Source: Acetomicrobium flavidum
GTDB lineage: Bacteria > Synergistota > Synergistia > Synergistales > Acetomicrobiaceae
Direction: 5' to 3'
Assembly (NCBI RefSeq): GCF_900129645.1
Contig: NZ_FSQZ01000001.1
Span: 868,001 to 932,000, forward strand
Length of the DNA: 64,000 nt
Position numbers and translations under genes: made by a program. Within the stretch, counting starts at the first letter, position 1; every line of letters begins with the position of its first letter. Positions 25,428 through 34,641 of this stretch are shown here, in pieces. The notes beneath the pieces were generated by a model that saw only the letters and a program-made list of their open reading frames with translations, had not been told where the DNA came from and ran no database searches.

Positions 25428-25940
25428 ATGACGAGGACTGCCACAAAAAACATGGCCATGGCGGCTTTGTTCGCCGCCATGGCAGTGCTGCTTTCGGGCT
25501 TTAGCATCCCCGTAGGACCAACCCGTTGTTTTCCCTTTCAACATGCGGTCAACGCAATAGCAGGGGTAATGCTCGGTCCATGGTGGGCAGCCGGTGCAGC
25601 TTTTACTGCAAGCCTTATAAGAAACACGTTGGGAACGGGAACGCTTTTTGCCTTTCCGGGAAGCATCCCCGGAGCTTTAGTGGTGGGCTTCATGGCAAGA
25701 TTGTTTAAGGACAAAAGGCGCTACGCAGCGTTGACGGAGCCGTTGGGCACGGGGTTTATCGGAGCTGCGATAAGCGTTTATATACTGGCACCGGCCATGG
25801 GAAGGGAGACGACCCTGTGGCTCATAATGTCCGCCTTTCTTTTGAGCAGCATCCCCGGTTCCATTATGGGATTCGCCCTTCTTGTCGCGCTCAACAAGAC
25901 ACATTGGCTTCAAAAAAACGTTGGCAGATCCCCTGTGTAA
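25428..25940 (+). CDS. thiW: ThiW-type thiamine-related membrane protein
   Basis: 170 aa of the ThiW/energy-coupling S-component type. It opens with NMAMAALFAAMAVLLSGFSI, then PVGPTRCFPFQHAVNAIAGV and about five hydrophobic helices, including GSIPGALVVGFMARL. ThiW proteins are TPP-riboswitch-controlled and thought to take up the thiazole precursor. With ThiXYZ importing the pyrimidine half, the operon would supply both halves of thiamine from outside. No ECF ATPase is nearby, so it would rely on a shared energising module elsewhere. Confidence 0.85.
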   Translation: MTRTATKNMAMAALFAAMAVLLSGFSIPVGPTRCFPFQHAVNAIAGVMLGPWWAAGAAFTASLIRNTLGTGTLFAFPGSIPGALVVGFMARLFKDKRRYAALTEPLGTGFIGAAISVYILAPAMGRETTLWLIMSAFLLSSIPGSIMGFALLVALNKTHWLQKNVGRSPV

Positions 25941-25987
25941 TGCTAATCTTATCTGCATAAAACGGTCGTTATTAGGAGTGGTAATCG

Positions 25988-26608
25988 TTGAAGAACTTTA
26001 TGCTTATCATAGAGCTTGGCGGACCCTGCATGTATCCCATAATCGCACTTTCCATAGTGGGGCTGGCGGTAGTCATAGAACGCCTGTGGTTTTACAAGAA
26101 ATCCTGGGTCAATCCCGGACCACTCGAGCGCAAGCTTGGAGAGCTTCTTTACAAAGGAGACGCAGAAGGGGCCTCCAGGCTAGTCCGCGAAAGGGAGACC
26201 TCCCTACATCGTCTGTTTCGTGCAGCAGTGGATCATTGGCAAGCACCTCCCGATGCGCTCAAGATGCTCCTCGAACAGGAGGTACGTCACGAGATATACA
26301 GGTGGGAAAAGGGCCTCATGTTGCTTTCCGCCGTTGCCAGGGTGGAACCCCTGCTCGGGTTGCTTGGAACGGTGCTTGGAATCGTGGAGGTCTTTCGGGC
26401 CGTTGCTGCTGCCGCTGAAGGTTCTGCCAACATGGCCATGCTTGCCTCGGGAATTTGGGAGGCCTTACTTACGACAGTTGCAGGGCTGGTCGTGGCCATA
26501 CCTGCCGTGTTGTGTTACACGTGGTTTTCCTCCAAGATCGAGGCAGCAGAAGAGGCTTTATGTAGGGGAAGCGATTTTATCCTCCGCGAAAAGATCTTAA
26601 GAGGCTAA
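25988..26608 (+). CDS. exbB: ExbB-type proton channel
   Basis: 206 aa from TTG 25988 with AGGAG upstream. MotA/TolQ/ExbB family: three membrane helices (about 11-30, 105-130 and 150-175), with LGLLGTVLGIVEVFRAVA and GIWEALLTTVAGLVVAIPAV as the conserved pore motifs. With ExbD and TonB it uses the proton gradient to drive TonB-dependent outer-membrane transport. It is the first gene of an exbB-btuF-exbD-tonB operon. Confidence 0.92.
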   Translation: MKNFMLIIELGGPCMYPIIALSIVGLAVVIERLWFYKKSWVNPGPLERKLGELLYKGDAEGASRLVRERETSLHRLFRAAVDHWQAPPDALKMLLEQEVRHEIYRWEKGLMLLSAVARVEPLLGLLGTVLGIVEVFRAVAAAAEGSANMAMLASGIWEALLTTVAGLVVAIPAVLCYTWFSSKIEAAEEALCRGSDFILREKILRG

Positions 26609-26613
26609 GGGGC

Positions 26614-27492
26614 ATGGTCGGTCTAAAAAAAATCAGCTCGACATTGCTGTTAGCTTTCCTATCTTGGGTGATTTTGGGATTACTTTTTCCAAATTCAGCT
26701 TTTGCGTTTAAAACTTATAAAAGGATAGTCTCTTTAGCACCAAGCGTCACGGAATCTCTGTATTTTCTGGGTTCCATTGATTCCGTAGTAGGAGTGACCG
26801 ACTACGATACATTCCCGCCTGACGTCTCAAACAAGCCAAGCGTCGGAGGTAACGTAGACCCTTCCCTTGAAAAAATAATCAACCTAAAGCCGGACCTCGT
26901 CATAGGAGAGAAAATTTTTCACCATGATCTACTAAATCGACTTCAGGCCTTCAATATAGATACGTTGGAATTAACGTTGCACCATAGGCTAAGCCACGTT
27001 AAAGAGGCTTTTTTTAAGATAGCAGAAAAAGTTAACAGGATCGAAAGAGCAAAAAAGGTATGGCAAGACATCGATAGTGGATTGGGGCAAAGAAGGTCGC
27101 AACTTGCGGCAAGGATCAATAAGCCGACATCCATGCTGGTAATAGTGTGGCATGACCCTTTGATAGTGGCCGGAGGATGGAGCTACATCGGCGATATAAT
27201 GAATGCGATAGGCATTAAAAATGCTGCCGACAGCAAAAAGTTCTCCTTTCCGGTGATCAGCAGGGAGGAGTTGTTGCTTTGGAACCCCGATGTCATACTC
27301 CTGGTTCAGACTAAGAAGGGAATGTCAATAAATGCAGAGGAATTCATGAAGGTCACCGGAAATCTGCCGTTAAAGGCAAAAATAGTCTCATTTGAATCGG
27401 AAGTCCTGCTTCATCCCGGGCCAAGGGTCCTTGAAAGTGCAGACGTCTTAATCAAAGCTATTGATATGGCATCCAAGGAGGCAAATAAATGA
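26614..27492 (+). CDS. BtuF-type periplasmic corrinoid/heme-binding protein
   Basis: 292 aa with a signal peptide ending near AFA. Class III periplasmic-binding fold: YKRIVSLAPSVTESLYFLGS (typical BtuF start), VVGVTDYDTFPPDV, then PSLEKIINLKPDLVIGEK and a long connecting helix. It resembles BtuF/HmuT. It lies between exbB and exbD, 5 bp after exbB and overlapping exbD by 4 bp, so uptake across both membranes appears to be coded in one operon. No BtuCD pair is adjacent; the FecCD set at 61-63 kb has its own binding protein. Confidence 0.82.
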   Translation: MVGLKKISSTLLLAFLSWVILGLLFPNSAFAFKTYKRIVSLAPSVTESLYFLGSIDSVVGVTDYDTFPPDVSNKPSVGGNVDPSLEKIINLKPDLVIGEKIFHHDLLNRLQAFNIDTLELTLHHRLSHVKEAFFKIAEKVNRIERAKKVWQDIDSGLGQRRSQLAARINKPTSMLVIVWHDPLIVAGGWSYIGDIMNAIGIKNAADSKKFSFPVISREELLLWNPDVILLVQTKKGMSINAEEFMKVTGNLPLKAKIVSFESEVLLHPGPRVLESADVLIKAIDMASKEANK

Positions 27493-27881
27493 GGTCAAAG
27501 AGGGATATTCCCGAGGTCGAATTGACCTCTTTAGTGGACATCATATTTCAACTCATCCTCTTTTTCGTCATAGCCACCACTTTCGTCGAAGGGGGCATTA
27601 CCGTAGCTCTGCCCAAGGGCAAGGGAGATCCCCTAAAGAACACCCCTCTTGTCATTAACGTCAACCATGACGGAACTATAGTGCATAACGGCAAAGCGGT
27701 AGACATTGACGAAGCGGTAAAGTTGGCTCAGGATGCCAATTCCAAGGGGCGGACGATACTTCTTGCGGGAGACAAAAGCGCGACCTACGGCAAGGTAGTT
27801 AACGTCTTGGATGCCTTAAAACAAGCCGGCATCGATGAAGTATCCCTTGCGGTAGGAGGAGGCGAAGGGAACGGCCAATGA
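27489..27881 (+). CDS. exbD: ExbD-type energy transducer
   Basis: 130 aa, normal for ExbD. It has one N-terminal helix carrying the essential Asp: VELTSLVDIIFQLILFFVIA. The periplasmic domain has the usual NVNHDGTIVHNGKAV and ILLAGDKSATYGKVVNVLDA pattern. It overlaps the btuF-like gene and tonB by 4 bp each. Confidence 0.93.
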   Translation: MRSKRDIPEVELTSLVDIIFQLILFFVIATTFVEGGITVALPKGKGDPLKNTPLVINVNHDGTIVHNGKAVDIDEAVKLAQDANSKGRTILLAGDKSATYGKVVNVLDALKQAGIDEVSLAVGGGEGNGQ

Positions 27882-28645
27882 GCGATAATGTCAGAAGATG
27901 GGCGCTTCCCATCTTGTTGAGCCTCATTATCCATTGCGCTGCAGTTTTAGCGATCAATGTTCCGCCAAAACTGCAGGTCAGATCTTCGACGCCTGCAAAG
28001 ACGATTAACGTCAAACTCGTATCGATAGAGACGAACGCTGCAAAAGGCAAAGTCATTGCCACAAACACCCTGCCGTCAAGAAAGACGAACAACCCTCCTG
28101 CCGTGGCAACCGATAAAGCCCCTAAAGCTGCCATCAACAAGGAAAAACGCATCGACAAGCCAAAGCCTCCAGTCAAGACCGACGATAAAAAAATACCTTC
28201 CGAGACTCACGTAACGGATCAAAACAAAGGCGATCAGATAGCCTTAGGGAACGCGGATAGCGACTTAAAGGATAGGGGACAAAATCTTAGTGCCTCTGCA
28301 GAATACGAAGAAGGCAAGGGCGGACCCTCCGATGCTTTAAATTTTGCAAACGAGGGATCGCTTGAGCAGGAAGAGAAAGTGCCTCCAATTGCAAGCGACC
28401 TCGATATCGTTCGAGGCGCCAAGCCGGTATATCCCCTGGCTTCCAGGCGACGCGGAGAAGAGGGAACGGTACTTATATATGTGCGCCTTTCGCATGACGG
28501 TGCCGTCGTCGAGGCCAAGGTATACAAATCCAGCGGATACGAACAACTGGACGAAAGTGCTCTTAAGGCCGTCAAAAGGTGGGTTTTCAAGACCTCGAAG
28601 GAAAGTGAATTGCTGGTGCCAGTGATATTCAAGCTAAATCCTTAG
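27878..28645 (+). CDS. tonB: TonB
   Basis: 255 aa. The N-terminal membrane anchor is ALPILLSLIIHCAAVLAINV, followed by a long charged Lys/Pro linker and a C-terminal TonB domain (YPLASRRRGEEGTVLIYVRL ... YEQLDESALKAVKRWVF). It spans the periplasm and passes energy from ExbBD to TonB-dependent receptors such as the one at 39-41 kb. Last gene of its operon. Confidence 0.93.
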   Translation: MSDNVRRWALPILLSLIIHCAAVLAINVPPKLQVRSSTPAKTINVKLVSIETNAAKGKVIATNTLPSRKTNNPPAVATDKAPKAAINKEKRIDKPKPPVKTDDKKIPSETHVTDQNKGDQIALGNADSDLKDRGQNLSASAEYEEGKGGPSDALNFANEGSLEQEEKVPPIASDLDIVRGAKPVYPLASRRRGEEGTVLIYVRLSHDGAVVEAKVYKSSGYEQLDESALKAVKRWVFKTSKESELLVPVIFKLNP

Positions 28646-28839
28646 ATTATGTAAAATCATTACAATTAATGCGAAATTATCACGTTAAAAGTTAGTATCA
28701 TCTAACGAAATCCCCTTTTTGCCAATTTCAAAAAATTTGATCTTATAGGCGTAACAGTGCCCTTGATTTTTAAGATGTATAATTAATATAATTAAGATTA
28801 GGCGCGGTCAATAAAACTTGGAAAAGGAGGATTGGATCG

Positions 28840-30123
28840 ATGGAGGAAGAGAGCAAGAAAAGCGGTTTTATGAGTTGGTATTTCGGGTCAAATTTGCTGA
28901 AGCGGATATTGGCAGGGCTCATATTAGGCGTTATCGCGGGTCTCTTATTGAAGGAAAAGATACTCTGGGTTCAACCCTTTGGGGATTTATTCATCCGACT
29001 TTTAAAGATGATAGTCGTTCCTGTGATACTGTTCAGCCTGATCGTAGGTACGGCAAGCATTAGCCCTTACCGCTTGGGCAAGGTTGGCGTCAAGATAATC
29101 GTCTACTACTTGCTCACAACCGTCTTTGCCGTCGCCATAGGCCTGATCTTCGGCAACCTGTTTAAGCCCGGATTGGGCTTAGAGCTTGCCGGAGGCGAAG
29201 TGGCAGGAGTCACCTTGTCTAAACCGTCGCTGACAAACACGCTTCTTAACATAGTGCCCACAAACCCGGTCGAATCTTTATCCAAGGGTGACGTGCTTCC
29301 CATCATTTTCTTCGCGCTTCTTTTCGGCATAGGGCTTTCCTTCCTTCGAGAGAGCGAAAACGAGGAGCTAAAACATTCTGCCAACATAGTTTACGGATTT
29401 GCGAACGGCGCAGCCGAGGTAATGTACAAGATCGTGCGCGGCATAATGGAGTATGCTCCTATCGGCGTATTCGCCTTGGTAGCGGTGATACTGGCCAAGG
29501 AAGGATCGCGCGTAATTGGACCTTTAGCTACGGCAGTTGCAGCGGAGTATTTAGCCATAGTTGTGCATGTGGCAGTAATTTATGGATTGATCTTAAAGTT
29601 TTTCGGCTTACGTCTGACAAAATTTTTATCCCATGCCAAGGAGGCCATGATAACCGCCTTCGTCACCAGGAGCAGCAACGGGACCCTTCCCGTATCCATG
29701 GCATGTGCAGAAAATATGGGGATACCCAAAGGCATATATTCCTTTACGCTCCCGCTTGGGGCAACCATCAACATGGACGGAACGGCCATTTATCAGGGAG
29801 TTTGCGCCTTGTTCATAGGATTTGCCGTAGGTCATGATCTGACCCTCTCGGATCAGCTCATCATCATACTTACTGCACTGCTTGCGTCAATAGGAACTGC
29901 CGGGGTCCCCGGAGCCGGAGCCATCATGTTGCTGTTGGTCCTAGATTCGATCGGGCTACCAGTTGAACCGGGCACTCCTGTAGCTGCTGCTTATGCTATG
30001 GTCCTTGGAGTCGATGCCATATTTGACATGGGCAGGACCTGTATAAACGTAACCGGCGATCTCGTGGGAACGAGCGTAGTTGCCAAAAGCGAAGGAGAGC
30101 TGGATATCTCGAAATGGCAATAA
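28840..30123 (+). CDS. Dicarboxylate/glutamate:cation symporter (DAACS family)
   Basis: 427 aa with about eight membrane segments. Family hallmarks include the serine-rich hairpin FVTRSSNGTLPVSMACAENM, LPLGATINMDGTAIYQGVCA, and GAGAIMLLLVLDSIGLP. GltP/DctA/SstT-type transporters import glutamate, aspartate, C4-dicarboxylates or serine with Na+ or H+. In an amino-acid fermenter this could feed substrate. It has an AAAGGAGG site and its own terminator, so it is monocistronic. Confidence 0.9.
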   Translation: MEEESKKSGFMSWYFGSNLLKRILAGLILGVIAGLLLKEKILWVQPFGDLFIRLLKMIVVPVILFSLIVGTASISPYRLGKVGVKIIVYYLLTTVFAVAIGLIFGNLFKPGLGLELAGGEVAGVTLSKPSLTNTLLNIVPTNPVESLSKGDVLPIIFFALLFGIGLSFLRESENEELKHSANIVYGFANGAAEVMYKIVRGIMEYAPIGVFALVAVILAKEGSRVIGPLATAVAAEYLAIVVHVAVIYGLILKFFGLRLTKFLSHAKEAMITAFVTRSSNGTLPVSMACAENMGIPKGIYSFTLPLGATINMDGTAIYQGVCALFIGFAVGHDLTLSDQLIIILTALLASIGTAGVPGAGAIMLLLVLDSIGLPVEPGTPVAAAYAMVLGVDAIFDMGRTCINVTGDLVGTSVVAKSEGELDISKWQ

Positions 30124-30150
30124 TTAAGGGGGCAAGCGCCCCCTTAATTA
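30121..30150. terminator. Bidirectional terminator, symporter/pssA
   Basis: Perfect 13-bp arms TAATTAAGGGGGC / GCCCCCTTAATTA with a 4-nt loop. The first arm includes the symporter stop codon and the second ends 1 bp before the pssA stop, so one hairpin serves both convergent units. Confidence 0.85.
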
Positions 30151-30151
30151 T

Positions 30152-30907
30152 TTACTGATTGTCTGCTACTTCCTCTTCGTCCCTTAAGGCAAGCCACCTT
30201 CCCCAATCAATTCCCAGGGGCCCGCTTAAGACATACACCGATGCACAAACAAGCGCAATCTTTTCCTTAAAAACTACCGATATGGTAACAAAACAACCGA
30301 TAAGAAATAAAAGCCTGAGAATATTGATGTTATCTTTGCTTAAATGTTTAAGGTTGCCGTAGGGAATGCTTGAGATCATCAACGACCCTGCGATGATGGC
30401 GATGATCATTGCAATTAGGGGGTGTAAAACCACTCCCGATGCTATGAAGGACATCAAAAATAATCCACCTGCAGGGATTGGGAGCCCTTGAAATCTCCCG
30501 CTCGAATGTACCACGTTAAAGCGAGCCAACCTCAGCGCCCCGCACAGGACGTAAAATGCCGTGGCCAATGCTCCCAAAACTCCGCCAAAGGCATATAAAT
30601 AAGAGATATAAAATATCATGCCAGGGGCAGCCCCAAAGCTCACCACATCTGCAAGGCTGTCAAATTCCACTCCAAAGGCGCTGTCTCCGCCAAGCGATCG
30701 AGCTACCTTGCCGTCCATCAGGTCGAAGAATGCAGCCATGAAGGTCAACCAAGTAGCCGGCACTAAATGGCCATGAAAAGCCAAGACCAAAGACATCACT
30801 CCACACAAGATGCTTCCGCTGGTTATCATATTAGGTAACAATTTGCGGATGGGGATCGGCTTTCTTATCATTCGTTTTCTATATACTTTCTTGCCCACTG
30901 AGCTCAC
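30152..30907 (-). CDS. pssA: CDP-diacylglycerol-serine O-phosphatidyltransferase
   Basis: About 251 aa from GTG 30907; GTG 30898 is an alternative. CDP-alcohol phosphatidyltransferase motif DLMDGKVARSLGGDSAFGVE ... D (D-G-x2-A-R-x8-G-x3-D-x3-D), with several membrane helices. It makes phosphatidylserine from CDP-diacylglycerol and serine at the inner membrane. It overlaps psd by 29 bp, giving the complete phosphatidylethanolamine pathway in one operon. Confidence 0.92.
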   Translation of the reverse strand: MSSVGKKVYRKRMIRKPIPIRKLLPNMITSGSILCGVMSLVLAFHGHLVPATWLTFMAAFFDLMDGKVARSLGGDSAFGVEFDSLADVVSFGAAPGMIFYISYLYAFGGVLGALATAFYVLCGALRLARFNVVHSSGRFQGLPIPAGGLFLMSFIASGVVLHPLIAMIIAIIAGSLMISSIPYGNLKHLSKDNINILRLLFLIGCFVTISVVFKEKIALVCASVYVLSGPLGIDWGRWLALRDEEEVADNQ

Positions 30908-31553
30908 TCCCTTCGTCTGAAGCTAAACCTATGACGCTGCTTCCGGCTTTAACCTTATCTCCAATCTTGACCATGGGCTTTATTGCAAGCGGCAGATATA
31001 CGTCAACCTTAGAACCGAACCTTATCATGCCATAGGCATCCCCCTTTGGCACCCTTTGACCGACCCTTACGCGGCATGCTATTCTCCTGGCCAGCAATCC
31101 AGCTATCTGCACCAATAACACGTTGCCATACTTAGTTTCAAGGCCGGCATATAACCTTTCGTTGACCTCAGACGACTTGGGAGCAAAGGCCACCAGGTGT
31201 TTGCCTCTTTTATAATCCAAAAAGGATATCTTCCCATCGTAAGGTATTCGGTTAACGTGCACGTCCATGACAGACATGAAAATGCCTATCTTGGTAGATT
31301 TGCCGGCAAAGGGAGCGTCGACGACTTCGAGCTCGACGACCTTCCCGTTTGCCGGACTCACGAAGGAAAGGGGATCCGTCGGAACATCGACGTGAGGTTC
31401 CCTGTAAAACCATGCCAGAAAGGCAGTACACAAGCCCAAAATGACCCCTAACACAGGAGATATTAACCAGGCTCCCATCGTCATAAAAAGAGCTGTAACT
31501 ACAGGCACAACCCCCTCGCGAGCTAAACCCATATCAGATCTCCTCCATGGCAT
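30879..31553 (-). CDS. psd: Phosphatidylserine decarboxylase proenzyme
   Basis: 224 aa, the short prokaryotic Psd type II form. Hydrophobic N-terminus; conserved [13 protein letters not shown] and [17 protein letters not shown] (catalytic His); self-cleavage site in [13 protein letters not shown] (Gly-Ser, yielding the pyruvoyl cofactor). It makes phosphatidylethanolamine from the PssA product. Its start overlaps the gyrA end by 20 bp and its end overlaps pssA. Confidence 0.93.
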   Translation of the reverse strand: MPWRRSDMGLAREGVVPVVTALFMTMGAWLISPVLGVILGLCTAFLAWFYREPHVDVPTDPLSFVSPANGKVVELEVVDAPFAGKSTKIGIFMSVMDVHVNRIPYDGKISFLDYKRGKHLVAFAPKSSEVNERLYAGLETKYGNVLLVQIAGLLARRIACRVRVGQRVPKGDAYGMIRFGSKVDVYLPLAIKPMVKIGDKVKAGSSVIGLASDEGSELSGQESI

Positions 31554-33975
31554 CCTCGCGAATTACGGTGACGTCAGCCACCTCGTCGCCCTGATCAAGC
31601 CTAACTAGGATGTTCCCCGTCGCCGTTCGAGACAGCACGGGAACGTCTTTAACAGTTATGCGCGTTACACGCCCTTTGCTCGTCACTATCATCAATTCAT
31701 CATCCTCGGTAACGCTCCAGGCGCCCACTATCAACCCCGTGCGCCCAGATAACCTCATTGCCCTTACGCCCGACCCGCCACGATGATGCAAAGGAAATTC
31801 ATCGGAGGAGGTGCGCTTGCCAACTCCCTTTTCGCTTATGAGCAATATCATCGTATCCTCACGCAGAGGTTCGCAGCCAACCAAAATATCACCTTTCGAA
31901 AGCCTTATGGCCCTCACTCCCCTGGCCTGCCGCCCCATGGGCCTGAATTCCTCTTCGCTGGTCCTCAATGCCTGTCCCTTGGCAGAGACGAAGAGCAGGT
32001 CATCGCTCCCGGATGTAAACCTGACCCTAGCAATTTCGTCACCTTCATCCAGGTTTATGATGCGCCTGCCGGCACGAGTCAGGTTGCCGAGCTCTCTTAC
32101 GTCAACCCTCTTGGCGATACCATTTTTAGTGGCGAAAAGCACGAATTTCGCCCCATGCATCGTATCGTCTTTTATAGCCACAACGCGTTCGCCTTCCTCC
32201 AGCGTAAAAAAGGAACTCACGTGTTTGCCCTTGCCGTTTTTGGGCTCAGGAAGCAGGTATCCTTTTATGGCAAATACGCGCCCTTTGTTCGTAAACAGGA
32301 AGATGTCATGATGTGTCGTGGTTGCAGCGAACATCGCCACCTCATCCTCGTTTCTCGGATTAAAGCCCTTGATGCCCTTGCCTCCTCTGGCCTGCAAACG
32401 ATAGTCGCCCAATGGGGCCCGTCGCAGATAGCCATCCTTTGTCAATACTACTACTATGTCTTCCTCGGGGATGAGCTCATCTTCATCCACATCGACAATT
32501 TCGTCTATAATTTCTGTCTTCCTCGCATCGCCGAATTGCTTTTTCAGCTCCAACAATTCCTCGCGAACGACAGAATCGAGGGCAGAGGGATTGTCAAGGA
32601 TGGTACGGTATTTCTCTATGTCTTGCAATAGCTGTTTTAATTCTTCTTCCAGTTTGTTCCTTTCCAGGTTAGTTAAACGCTGGAGCCTCATGTCCAAGAT
32701 GGCCTGCGCCTGGACCTCGGTAAAGCCAAAGGTTTCCGTCAGGCCGACTTTAGCGCTCTGGATATCCTGCGATCCCCTTATGAGGGTGATGATCTCGTCT
32801 ATGACGTCTAACGCCTTGACGAGGCCTTCAACTATGTGGGCCCTCTCTTGCGCTTTACCCAGTCGATAACTTGTCCTGCGACGGACTACATTTCTACGAT
32901 GATCCAAAAATATCTTAAGCAGCTCTATAAGGCTGAGTTCCCTTGGTACGCCATTTACCAAGGCAAGGTTTATTACGCCAAAGGTAGTTTGAAGAGGCGT
33001 TCTGCTGTAAAGCTGCCTTAAGACCAAGTGGGGATCGGCGTCTCGCTGCAATTCGACCACTATCCTGATGCCATCCCTGTCGGATTCGTCCCTAAGGTCA
33101 GCTATGCCAGTTATGTAACCTTCCTGTACGCCTCTTGCTATGATCTCGATCAGCGAGGCTTTGTTGACCATGTAGGGAATCTCCGTTATGAGAAGATTTG
33201 TCCTGCCGCGCTTCATCTGCTCAATGGAGACCTTGCCCCGCAATATGATCTTGCCCCGTCCGGTCTTGTAAGCGCTTATAATCCCATCTCTGCCTGCTAT
33301 GGCTCCACCCGTGGGGAAATCGGGGCCAGGCAAGACCTCAATTATATCTCCAAGCTCTATGTCCTCACCCTTCTCGATGAGCAAGCAAACCGCATCGACC
33401 ACCTCGGCCAAGTTGTGAGGGGGCATATTGGTAGCCATGCCTACAGCAATACCGGAGCTGCCGTTCACCAAAAGATTTGGAAGCAGCGAAGGCAAGACCA
33501 GCGGTTCTTTTAAGGTCTCATCGAAGTTTGGCCCCCAATCTACCGTGTCTTCGTTTATGTCCCTTAACATCTCTTCTCCAAGAGGGGAAAGACGAGCCTC
33601 TGTGTAACGCATGGCTGCAGGGGGATCTCCGTCAATAGAGCCAAAGTTCCCCTGTCCGTCCACGAGAGGATATCGCATGGAAAACTCTTGGGCCATTCTC
33701 ACCATGGCATCATAGATGGCAGCATCCCCGTGAGGATGGTATTTACCCATGGTCTCGCCGACTATTCTTGCCGATTTTCTGTACGGTTGACTTGACTTTA
33801 AGCCCAGCTCCATCATCGCGTAAAGTATCCTGCGTTGGACAGGCTTCAGTCCGTCCCTGGCATCGGGCAGCGCACGGCCGATTATGACGCTCATAGCATA
33901 ATCAAGGTAACTGTATTTTATCTCTTCTTCAAGTGGTAGCCTTAATACTTTGCCAATGTTGCCGCTTTCTGTCAT
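31534..33975 (-). CDS. gyrA: DNA gyrase subunit A
   Basis: 813 aa. The breakage-reunion domain has [20 protein letters not shown], the quinolone region around [18 protein letters not shown] and the catalytic Tyr in [10 protein letters not shown]. The C-terminal beta-pinwheel has six-blade-like repeats and a GyrA-box-like [10 protein letters not shown], with Ala in place of the usual Arg/Lys at the second position. The box and length favour GyrA over ParC. The ATG follows GGAGGTATAGGC. It is the first gene of a gyrA-psd-pssA operon. Confidence 0.93.
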   Translation of the reverse strand: MTESGNIGKVLRLPLEEEIKYSYLDYAMSVIIGRALPDARDGLKPVQRRILYAMMELGLKSSQPYRKSARIVGETMGKYHPHGDAAIYDAMVRMAQEFSMRYPLVDGQGNFGSIDGDPPAAMRYTEARLSPLGEEMLRDINEDTVDWGPNFDETLKEPLVLPSLLPNLLVNGSSGIAVGMATNMPPHNLAEVVDAVCLLIEKGEDIELGDIIEVLPGPDFPTGGAIAGRDGIISAYKTGRGKIILRGKVSIEQMKRGRTNLLITEIPYMVNKASLIEIIARGVQEGYITGIADLRDESDRDGIRIVVELQRDADPHLVLRQLYSRTPLQTTFGVINLALVNGVPRELSLIELLKIFLDHRRNVVRRRTSYRLGKAQERAHIVEGLVKALDVIDEIITLIRGSQDIQSAKVGLTETFGFTEVQAQAILDMRLQRLTNLERNKLEEELKQLLQDIEKYRTILDNPSALDSVVREELLELKKQFGDARKTEIIDEIVDVDEDELIPEEDIVVVLTKDGYLRRAPLGDYRLQARGGKGIKGFNPRNEDEVAMFAATTTHHDIFLFTNKGRVFAIKGYLLPEPKNGKGKHVSSFFTLEEGERVVAIKDDTMHGAKFVLFATKNGIAKRVDVRELGNLTRAGRRIINLDEGDEIARVRFTSGSDDLLFVSAKGQALRTSEEEFRPMGRQARGVRAIRLSKGDILVGCEPLREDTMILLISEKGVGKRTSSDEFPLHHRGGSGVRAMRLSGRTGLIVGAWSVTEDDELMIVTSKGRVTRITVKDVPVLSRTATGNILVRLDQGDEVADVTVIREDAMEEI

Positions 33976-34016
33976 GCCTATACCTCCAACAAAGTCGATG
34001 AATATGATATGTCAAA

Positions 34017-34060
34017 CAATAAATAAGCGACGGTACTGAGGGCCCGTCGCTTATTTATTG
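34017..34060 (-). terminator. Terminator between nitroreductase and gyrA
   Basis: Strong inverted repeat with 17-bp arms (CAATAAATAAGCGACGG and its complement) around a 10-nt loop. It follows the nitroreductase stop and precedes gyrA, both leftward. Confidence 0.8.
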
Positions 34061-34093
34061 ATTATAGCACATATTCCACATTAAGCGAGGCTT

Positions 34094-34633
34094 TTACCAC
34101 CTATTGCGATGGATCCTGCTGTGGTCATAACCGCTGTGAGGCTCCTTCGTTTCGGCAGGATAGCCGATCGCCGCTATGGCCAAAACCTGAATGTCATCCG
34201 GAATTCCTAAAGCCTTTCTAACGGCTTCCGGACGTCCGGAGGAGTTGCTCACTCCAAGCCACACAGATCCCAAACCCAAAGCATGAGATGCAAGCAATAT
34301 GTTCTGCATCGCTGCCGAGCAATCCTCTTCCCAATACCGCTTCGCAAAATCATTTAACTTGGGATCTCCGCACACCACGATGGCTAAGGGCGCCTCGTGT
34401 AGCATCTTTCCGTAGGGATGGGCTTCCGCCAAGGCATCTAACATATGCCTGTCCTCAACGACCACGAAATGCCACGGCCTTCCACCCCCAGCTGTAGGAG
34501 CAGCTTGAGCGCACTCCAAAATGATGTCAAGCTTTTCGGGCTCGACTTTCCTGTCCTTTTGAAACTTCCTTATGCTCCTTCTGCCCAAGATAACCTGTAT
34601 AGCACGATCTTCGCGCAACGACATATCGAACAC
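34094..34633 (-). CDS. Nitroreductase-family FMN oxidoreductase
   Basis: 179 aa. FMN-binding N-terminus VILGRRSIRKFQKDRKVEPE, then QAAPTAGGGRPWHFVVVED and LASHALGLGSVWLGV, with C-terminal AIGYPAETK. Family enzymes are homodimeric NAD(P)H-dependent flavoproteins that reduce nitro or quinone compounds. It lies 8 bp after the chemoreceptor gene, so it may be the last gene of the CooC-like/receptor operon. Confidence 0.88.
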   Translation of the reverse strand: MFDMSLREDRAIQVILGRRSIRKFQKDRKVEPEKLDIILECAQAAPTAGGGRPWHFVVVEDRHMLDALAEAHPYGKMLHEAPLAIVVCGDPKLNDFAKRYWEEDCSAAMQNILLASHALGLGSVWLGVSNSSGRPEAVRKALGIPDDIQVLAIAAIGYPAETKEPHSGYDHSRIHRNRW

Positions 34634-34641
34634 CTCCTAAG

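Noticed and set aside
25882-26418. 178-codon frame overlapping thiW and exbB
   Set aside because: Different frame over two well-identified membrane protein genes.
28740-28800. Promoter TTGATT...TATAAT before the symporter
   Set aside because: The hexamers are only about 9 bp apart, too close to act as one promoter; no better -35 was found by eye.
31783-33513. Long plus-strand open frames of 282, 166, 137 and 161 codons opposite gyrA
   Set aside because: They lie entirely inside a full-length conserved gyrA, have no RBS and read as reverse-complement shadows.
31534-33975. Naming the topoisomerase ParC instead of GyrA
   Set aside because: A GyrA-box-like QARGGKG and full-length pinwheel favour GyrA, although the second residue of the box is atypical.
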